From: SIAJ01 sp035258765
GTDB taxonomy: Bacteria > Planctomycetota > Planctomycetia > Gemmatales > Gemmataceae
Direction of reading: 5' to 3'
Length of the DNA: 46,771 bases
NCBI GenBank assembly: GCA_035258765.1
Contig: DATFWZ010000511.1
Span: forward strand, 1-46,771
A program made the translations under genes and the position numbers. Positions 42,008 to 46,771 of this stretch are shown piece after piece. The notes beneath the pieces were generated by a model. That model was not told the DNA's origin, searched no databases, and worked only from the letters and a program-made list of their open reading frames with translations. The stretch's first letter is position 1. The number at the start of each line of letters is the position of its first letter.

Positions 42008-43366
42008 TCACGGCAATGTTCGGCCCACCTTGCCGGCCAGCTCGCGGACCTTGGCGGTGAGCACGTCCTGGGCCTTCGGCGAGAAGCGGATACCGTCCAG
42101 GCCGCGCGTTTCGTACCCGCCTTCCGCGAGCAGTCGGGCCGAGGGCAGATACCCGAAATAGTCGTTGGCATAAGCCGACAGCCAGAGCCGGTTCGGCCCG
42201 AGCGCCTTTTCCAGCAGGGCGACGTAATCGACGACCACCTCGCCGGACAGGGCGACCAGGGTCAGGTCGTCGGCGAACTGCCAGACCGCGACCGGGCCGG
42301 CATAGTGGTCCGGCAGTTTGTCGCCCTTGTCCAGGGCCGCGAGGTGCCTCTTGGCGGTCGCCGCGGCAGGACCACTGGCCCCCGCCTGCTTCTCCAGCTC
42401 GGCCCGCGACGGAACGTCCATGGGCAGGTCGGCCCTGGCGAACGACAGCCGGAGCGGGCCGCGCACCGGCTCCAGCCTGGTGCCCAGCACGCGATCGACC
42501 TCGTCGCTCAGCTCGCGGCCGTGCTTGCGCGCCAGCTCCATCGTGCCGTGCGGGTAGGGGTCGCTGTCCCCGGCGAAGCCGAGGATGAACATGGCCTGGA
42601 CCCCGGGGTGCTGCTTTTCGAGGTCGGCCTGGGCGAACCCCGCGTAATCGCCGCAGATCTCGTAGCAGTTGCCGCGCAGGGTGGTGTTGTGCGTGGCCGC
42701 GCCGAACAAGACGGCTCGCAGCTTCCCCTCGGCCGTGTCGATCCGCAGCACCGGCACGGTGCGGTCCGCGGGCCCGCGGGCGTTCATTCCCAGGATGACC
42801 CCCTTCGGGGTGAACTGCCGGCGGTTGAGCACGAAGTTGGCCACGCCCGTCCCCCAGGACAGGCGAGCCGGCTCGCGCTTCTTCAACGACTCGTTCACGA
42901 CGTCAACCAACCGGTCCTGCAACTGGCGTGTGTAGTCCACCGTGCGCTGGCGATCACCCGGCCCCCCGCCGCCGCCCCGCACCGGGTCCAAGCTCAGCGC
43001 GGGCCCCGTGTGGGCGTGCGAGGCGGTGAGCAGGATCTGTTCGCTCTTCAGTCCGGCCTTGTCCGCCAGGCGCGTGCACACCGGCTCGGCAATCGCCGCC
43101 GACAGCCCGATCAGGTCCGTGGTCACCAGGACTGCCAGGTGCCCATCGCGATCCTCGAGGGCCAGCGCCTTGGCAAACAGGTCAGCCGTAACCTTTTCAA
43201 ACGGATGATCCCGGTTGGCATAGCCGGACATGAACACCGGGTGCTCCGGCGTGATCTTCACCGTGGCCAGCCCGACTTTCCAGTCCGGCTCGTCGGCGCG
43301 CGTGGTCGCGGGCAAAAGCGCTCCGATGAGGGAAAACGCCAGAATACGCAGGGTCGTCCGGTTCAT
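42008..43366 (-). CDS. Exported neutral/alkaline ceramidase N-terminal-domain protein
   Basis: About 452 residues. The ATG at 43366 has GAGG 7 bases upstream and gives a signal peptide (LRILAFSLIGALLPATTRA); an upstream start at 43390 is less likely. The family is recognised from VGLATVKITPEHPVFMSGYA near the mature N-terminus, LVTTDLIGLSAAIA, ILLTASHAHTGPAL (the zinc-binding histidine block) near residue 110 and FILGFAGDSDPYPHG further on. Compared with true neutral ceramidases (about 650-750 residues) it is short and lacks the C-terminal Ig-like domain, as do many planctomycete homologues, so the substrate need not be ceramide. It lies outside the cytoplasm. It stands alone and ends before a strong palindrome. 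Confidence 0.9.
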   Translation of the reverse strand: MNRTTLRILAFSLIGALLPATTRADEPDWKVGLATVKITPEHPVFMSGYANRDHPFEKVTADLFAKALALEDRDGHLAVLVTTDLIGLSAAIAEPVCTRLADKAGLKSEQILLTASHAHTGPALSLDPVRGGGGGPGDRQRTVDYTRQLQDRLVDVVNESLKKREPARLSWGTGVANFVLNRRQFTPKGVILGMNARGPADRTVPVLRIDTAEGKLRAVLFGAATHNTTLRGNCYEICGDYAGFAQADLEKQHPGVQAMFILGFAGDSDPYPHGTMELARKHGRELSDEVDRVLGTRLEPVRGPLRLSFARADLPMDVPSRAELEKQAGASGPAAATAKRHLAALDKGDKLPDHYAGPVAVWQFADDLTLVALSGEVVVDYVALLEKALGPNRLWLSAYANDYFGYLPSARLLAEGGYETRGLDGIRFSPKAQDVLTAKVRELAGKVGRTLP

Positions 43367-43572
43367 GATTCCGCCTCGCTTTCCGCACAAGGTCGAGCAC
43401 CGCCAGCGAGCTGTCGTCCCGGGCTTCCGCAGCCGGATATTCAGGCCGCCGGCTTGTCATCGCTTGTGGTCACTGGTGTCATTATGTAGCGCCTCCGGCC
43501 TGGTGCGGGACTCCGATCATCCCACGACGTCGCACATTTGAACCGGTTGTAATTCTCACGTCTGCCAGTCCG

Positions 43573-43761
43573 GAGAATCGTCAGTTCCGCGTGGGTGGCG
43601 CCAATCGTCCGACCGCTCGAGACGCCGTCGTCGGTCGTGCCGAGCCTCGCCTTCGGGGGCGATACCTGGACCGCCGGTACGGGCCGCGATGGGGGCCGGT
43701 CGTCGAGGACTTGCGCCGGCAGGCCGAGCTGAAGTGGAAGCAGCTCGGGCCGGCCGCGTGA
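43573..43761 (+). pseudogene. Possible gene remnant without start codon
   Basis: A plus-strand frame ending in TGA at 43759-43761 reads as a plausible protein C-terminus (RYLDRRYGPRWGPVVEDL, then RRQAELKWKQLGPAA) with GC-rich third positions, unlike the flanking DNA. No ATG, GTG or TTG start with a Shine-Dalgarno was found and no family was recognised. It may be the tail of a lost gene. The surrounding 43367-43887 holds nothing else except a candidate promoter. Confidence 0.25.
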
Positions 43762-43834
43762 ACCGGGGGCCAAAGGGGCTGGCGGCGACAGACTATATAG
43801 AAGGGTGGCTGGACTCTGACAGACGCGATATCGC

Positions 43835-43863
43835 TTGCCCTCGGCCGCCTGGCCAATCATACT
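43835..43863 (+). promoter_or_regulatory. Candidate promoter for the small membrane-anchored protein
   Basis: TTGCCC (43835-43840) and CATACT (43858-43863) each match the sigma-70 consensus at four of six positions and are separated by 17 bases. The transcription start would fall near 43870, about 18 bases before the ATG at 43888. Confidence 0.3.
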
Positions 43864-43887
43864 GCGGCGACCCACCGGGGAACCCCG

Positions 43888-44271
43888 ATGAAGCGCAGCA
43901 CGGTCATAGTCGCGGCGATGGTAGTTGCAGCAGCCGTTGTCCTGGTCGGTGCCGCGTTTAGCGGGTGGTGGATGTTTCGGAATTCTCCGCCGCGAACTCC
44001 GGCCGCATGCACGGGCCGCGTGTCGAATTTGGAGAGGAATAGTCATGGCGAGCTCGAATTCCACATCATCGAATACGACGAGGGGAAGGGGATCACAATC
44101 ACGGTGCCCACAGGTGTGCCCGTCCGGCGACGGGACGGCGGGGCCGGCGAGTTGCGCGACGGTCAGACCGTAAGCGTCTGGGTTCACAGTATGGGGGCCT
44201 TCATGTACGAAAAACAAATGCACAGCTTTGCGGATGCAAGGTTCGTTGTCATCGAGTCTGACGGTCCCTAG
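43888..44271 (+). CDS. Small membrane-anchored or exported protein, unknown function
   Basis: A protein of 127 residues. The N-terminus (STVIVAAMVVAAAVVLVGAA) is an uncleaved anchor or signal, and W-W-M-F marks its end. The remaining 90 residues are polar and beta-rich (GELEFHIIEYDEGKGITITV, VSVWVHSMGAF), suggesting a small OB-like or beta-barrel domain outside the cytoplasm. No family was recognised. A minus-strand frame covers the same bases but lacks these features. It is followed in the same frame by a 51-residue ORF. Confidence 0.7.
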   Translation: MKRSTVIVAAMVVAAAVVLVGAAFSGWWMFRNSPPRTPAACTGRVSNLERNSHGELEFHIIEYDEGKGITITVPTGVPVRRRDGGAGELRDGQTVSVWVHSMGAFMYEKQMHSFADARFVVIESDGP

Positions 44272-44328
44272 GAGTTTCCAGTCATTCCCCGGGGTCTCAT
44301 TTCATTCGCGAGAAAACGAGCAAAGCCG

Positions 44329-44484
44329 ATGGACGAGGTCTTCGCCGGCGACCTGCCGATCTTCGAAATCGGCAACCCGGTATACACGTCGGTCTGGCTG
44401 TGGCGTGACGACGTCGGGGCCGCTTGGTCGGCGAGGACCGGTGCTCGCGTTCCCAAGTCTATCGCGCATCCACTTTTGCCTTGA
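44329..44484 (+). CDS. Short ORF of 51 residues, unknown
   Basis: It starts at ATG 44329 and ends at TGA 44482-44484, in the same frame as the gene ending at 44271, and the frame between the two stops is open. The product (starting MDEVFAGDLPIFEIGNPVY) has GC-rich third positions over its first 40 codons and a folded-protein composition, but no recognised family. It could be a small gene or the tail of a longer gene cut by the upstream TAG. The remaining 136 bp to the cyclase gene show nothing. Confidence 0.35.
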   Translation: MDEVFAGDLPIFEIGNPVYTSVWLWRDDVGAAWSARTGARVPKSIAHPLLP

Positions 44485-44620
44485 CCCGCCTGAGTGGCGC
44501 GGGTGAAGATCAGTCACCCCGGGACTAGAACAGGTCATCCTCGGCGCCACGGAATGTGGATCGCCTGGCCACGAACTCGTTCAGCGCCAGATTGGTCCCG
44601 CCCGGGCCCTCATCGATCGG

Positions 44621-46165
44621 ATGCCCACCATGAAGTCGAAGGGCCAATCGCTTTCGAAGGCCGACCTCGCCGCCCTGGTCGAGACCGGCGGGGAGTTGGC
44701 CTCCGAGGTCGGTCTCACCCCGCTCATCCACCGTATCCTTGAGCGGGCCACCCAACTCACCGACTCCCCGGACGGCAGCTTGATCCTGTACAGCGACAAG
44801 CGCAAGGCGCTGTACTTCGCACACGCGGTCGGCCTGAAGGCCCCGGAACTCCTGGCCCGGTGGGGGGAAAACGGGCCGGAGACGATCCCGCTCGACGACA
44901 GCAAGGCCGGGGAAGTGTTCCAGACGGGCCGGCCGATCGTCGTTGCGGCGGTTCAGGACGATCCGCGACACTTCGACGGGGTGGACCGCCAGACGGGCCG
45001 GAAGACGCAGTCGATGATCTGCGTCCCGATGGCCGTCGCCGGTGAGCGAATCGGGGTGGTGCAGATCCTGAACAAGCGGACCGGCGCGTACAACCCGCGG
45101 GACCTCCTCCTCCTGGAACAGTTTGCCCCCCAGGCGGCGATCGCCATCCGCAACGCCCGCCTATTGGAGGACCTGTTTGCCCACATGGGGCTGTTCGCGT
45201 CGCAGGCCACGAGGGCGGGGCTGGCCGACTACCTGGACGAGCGGTCCCGGCCAGCCCGGAGCGAGATGCTGTCCATCCTGTTCGCGGACATGCGCGGCTC
45301 GACTCAGCTCTGGCACGTCGGGAACCGTCTGGAGCGCACCCAGGAGCTGATCAACCAGTTCCTCGGCGTCCTGGCCGACGCCGTCCTCGCCAACCAGGGG
45401 ATCGTCAACAAGTTCCTCGGGGACGGCCTGATGGCCCTGTTCCGCGGGCCGGACCACGCGGCCCGGGCCGTCCGGTGCGGGCTGGCCATGGTGGACGGCT
45501 TCGCGGCGCTCCGGGCCCGGTGGGACCGCGAGAGTAACGTGTCCCTCGGCTTCCTAGACCTGGGGGTCGGGGTCGCCACCGATACCGTCGTGCTCGGCTC
45601 GATTGGCAGTCACCGGGTTCGCGAGTTCACCGCCCTCGGCACGGCCGTGAACCTGGCGGCCTACCTGGTCGATCATGCCCGCGGCGGCCGGCGGGTGCTG
45701 GTCGACCGGATGACGTTTCGGGCGGCCCAGGGCGTGGTCGGTGCGTACGACGGGCCGGAACCGTTTGAGCTGAAGAAGCCGGGACAAACCGTCGGACTCC
45801 CGTACGAACTCTACCACGTGCGCGGTCTTCAGCTCGGGTCCGGGTCGGCGGCTGCCGGGCCCGGTCGGGCTGCGCCAAGAGTACTGCCCCCACTATCCGG
45901 GCGGCAAATGGAGGCCCTGAAGAAGGCGTTCGCGTCGGCGTTCACCCTCGCCTCCCTGGACCAGATGCTGAAGTTCCGGCTCGACCGGGACCGGGCCGAG
46001 ATCGTCCAATCCGACTCGCTGCAACACGTGGTGTTCCAGTTGCTTGCCCTGGCGAACAAGGAGGGCTGGCACGGGGACCTGATCGCTGCCGCTTGCGAGT
46101 ACGTACCGGGCAATACCGAGCTCCGACAGTTCTGTCAGGACTACCCGGGCCTGGCTCCGCATTGA
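44621..46165 (+). CDS. GAF-domain class III adenylate/guanylate cyclase-like protein
   Basis: A protein of 514 residues, probably cytoplasmic. Residues about 25-185 are a GAF domain (LIHRILERATQLTDSPDGSL, SMICVPMAVAGERIGVVQIL), the usual ligand- or redox-sensing input. Residues about 210-385 are a class III cyclase domain: metal-binding D223 in ILFADMRGST and D268 in KFLGDGLMALF, the base-contacting K264, and N344 in TAVNLAAYLV. The residue four after that Asn, normally the transition-state Arg, is Y348. The cyclase may therefore be weak or inactive, or a nearby Arg (DHARGGRR) may substitute. A helical C-terminal part of about 110 residues follows. ATG 44621 is followed by ATG 44630; neither has a strong Shine-Dalgarno. 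Confidence 0.9.
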   Translation: MPTMKSKGQSLSKADLAALVETGGELASEVGLTPLIHRILERATQLTDSPDGSLILYSDKRKALYFAHAVGLKAPELLARWGENGPETIPLDDSKAGEVFQTGRPIVVAAVQDDPRHFDGVDRQTGRKTQSMICVPMAVAGERIGVVQILNKRTGAYNPRDLLLLEQFAPQAAIAIRNARLLEDLFAHMGLFASQATRAGLADYLDERSRPARSEMLSILFADMRGSTQLWHVGNRLERTQELINQFLGVLADAVLANQGIVNKFLGDGLMALFRGPDHAARAVRCGLAMVDGFAALRARWDRESNVSLGFLDLGVGVATDTVVLGSIGSHRVREFTALGTAVNLAAYLVDHARGGRRVLVDRMTFRAAQGVVGAYDGPEPFELKKPGQTVGLPYELYHVRGLQLGSGSAAAGPGRAAPRVLPPLSGRQMEALKKAFASAFTLASLDQMLKFRLDRDRAEIVQSDSLQHVVFQLLALANKEGWHGDLIAAACEYVPGNTELRQFCQDYPGLAPH

Positions 46166-46240
46166 ACGGTAATGACGGCGAAATCCGGCTCCGCCGGGTC
46201 CGCCCGGTCGCACCTTCATCCTCATCCATCAGAATGCCGG

Positions 46241-46771
46241 CTATCGCTCAAAGGCGCCGATTTCCACGACGGCAATCCGGTCGCCGTTGCTGTCCTTGAC
46301 GCGGGCAAGACCGCGCTGGTCGATGGCCGGGGCACCGGAATTGTTGCCGTGGTCGATGGCCGGGCTGCCGGGCAGCAGGGCGTGCGTACTGGTCGGCCCG
46401 CCGTTGAACGCCAGGTCGCCCAGCCGCGGGTCAATGGGAACGTCCACCGTCCCGACCAGGTCGCCCGCGGCACCGAACCCGGAGGAATTCCCGTCAATCT
46501 CGCCGATCAGGTTGTTCCCCTGGCTGAGGAAGGCTCCGGCGACATCCTGCTCGTCGCCGAACGCGACGAGGTTCCGGGCGATGATCGTGTTCTTGACGAA
46601 GATCGGACTCGTGCTACTGGCTTGCGAAATCACCCCCGCGCCGCGGCTGGTCAGTGACCCGACGAGCCGGTTCTCGACGATAGTGCAGTTGAGAAACGAC
46701 CCCTGATTCGCGGAGATGCCGCCGCCTTCGCCGGACCGGTCGGGACCGGCGCCGGCCGTGTTGCCGCTGAC
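46241..46771 (-). CDS. Choice-of-anchor-Q / right-handed beta-helix surface protein, 3' part
   Basis: The frame is open to the right edge of the window, so the start is outside. The visible 176 residues begin with beta-helix turns (SGNTAG, GEGGGISANQGSFLNCTIVEN) as in polymorphic-outer-membrane-type repeats, and end in the choice-of-anchor-Q signature (GGPTSTHALLPGSPAIDHGN, DQRGLAR, VEIGAFER). Such proteins are large, secreted or surface-bound in planctomycetes. Its 3' end converges with the cyclase gene, 75 bp away. Confidence 0.88.
   Translation of the reverse strand, partial: VSGNTAGAGPDRSGEGGGISANQGSFLNCTIVENRLVGSLTSRGAGVISQASSTSPIFVKNTIIARNLVAFGDEQDVAGAFLSQGNNLIGEIDGNSSGFGAAGDLVGTVDVPIDPRLGDLAFNGGPTSTHALLPGSPAIDHGNNSGAPAIDQRGLARVKDSNGDRIAVVEIGAFER

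Noticed and set aside
43441..44223. A minus-strand frame of 260 residues over the small membrane-anchored gene.
   Set aside because: Composition is irregular, no family is recognisable, and the plus strand has an anchor helix and a candidate promoter.

Overview
The window comes from the chromosome of a planctomycete, most likely the family Gemmataceae (relatives of Gemmata, Zavarzinella or Fimbriiglobus). The signs are: high GC with GC-rich third codon positions; several large serine/threonine kinases with a transmembrane segment and TPR tails; the planctomycete-type families DUF1592/DUF1552 and DUF1549-DUF1553/DUF1501; an ECF sigma factor overlapping a kinase gene; an RTX protein with the N-terminal LEDRTLPA-type motif; and a choice-of-anchor-Q beta-helix protein. 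The genus is an inference. No rRNA, tRNA or CRISPR array was seen.

Layout. 1-8.4 kb: the 3' part of a kinase-TPR gene, a DUF1592 c-type cytochrome overlapping a DUF1552 Tat-exported protein, an ankyrin-repeat exported protein, and a convergent tandem-HTH DNA-binding protein. 8.7-16.5 kb: a second kinase-TPR gene converging on a giant RTX protein that carries a metzincin-like protease site and an array of 15 repeats of 19 residues; a double hairpin lies between them. 17.0-18.3 kb: an exported SGNH-like protein. 18.3-23.2 kb: a lower-GC three-gene minus-strand block: a type IIG (Eco57I-like) restriction-modification enzyme, an XRE-ImmA/IrrE metallopeptidase regulator, and a DUF4411 PIN-like nuclease. 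This is the best candidate for a mobile defence or toxin-antitoxin system. 23.5 kb and 41.4 kb: two copies of a non-coding repeat of about 325 bp, each with two hairpins. 23.9-37.0 kb: a long minus-strand run: kinase, ECF sigma factor, two consecutive DUF1549-DUF1553/DUF1501 pairs, a DUF4058 protein and a PPC-domain protein. 37.3-40.4 kb: a large exported PHP/beta-propeller protein on the plus strand. 40.4-43.4 kb: a SAM methyltransferase, a Vsr-like endonuclease fragment cut off at the edge of the second repeat copy, strong hairpins, and a ceramidase-like protein. 43.9-46.8 kb: a small membrane-anchored protein, a 51-residue ORF, a GAF-class III cyclase lacking the usual transition-state arginine, and the 3' part of a beta-helix surface protein.

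How the parts may work together. The DUF1549/DUF1501 and DUF1592/DUF1552 pairs are conserved planctomycete exported systems of unknown biochemical role; their CxxCH motifs suggest covalent heme. The kinase and ECF sigma factor lie just upstream of two such pairs in the same direction and are plausible regulators of them. The restriction-modification/XRE-ImmA/DUF4411 block would combine DNA restriction with a regulated nuclease toxin. A 6-2-6 palindrome upstream of the XRE gene overlaps its Shine-Dalgarno sequence and is a candidate autoregulatory operator.
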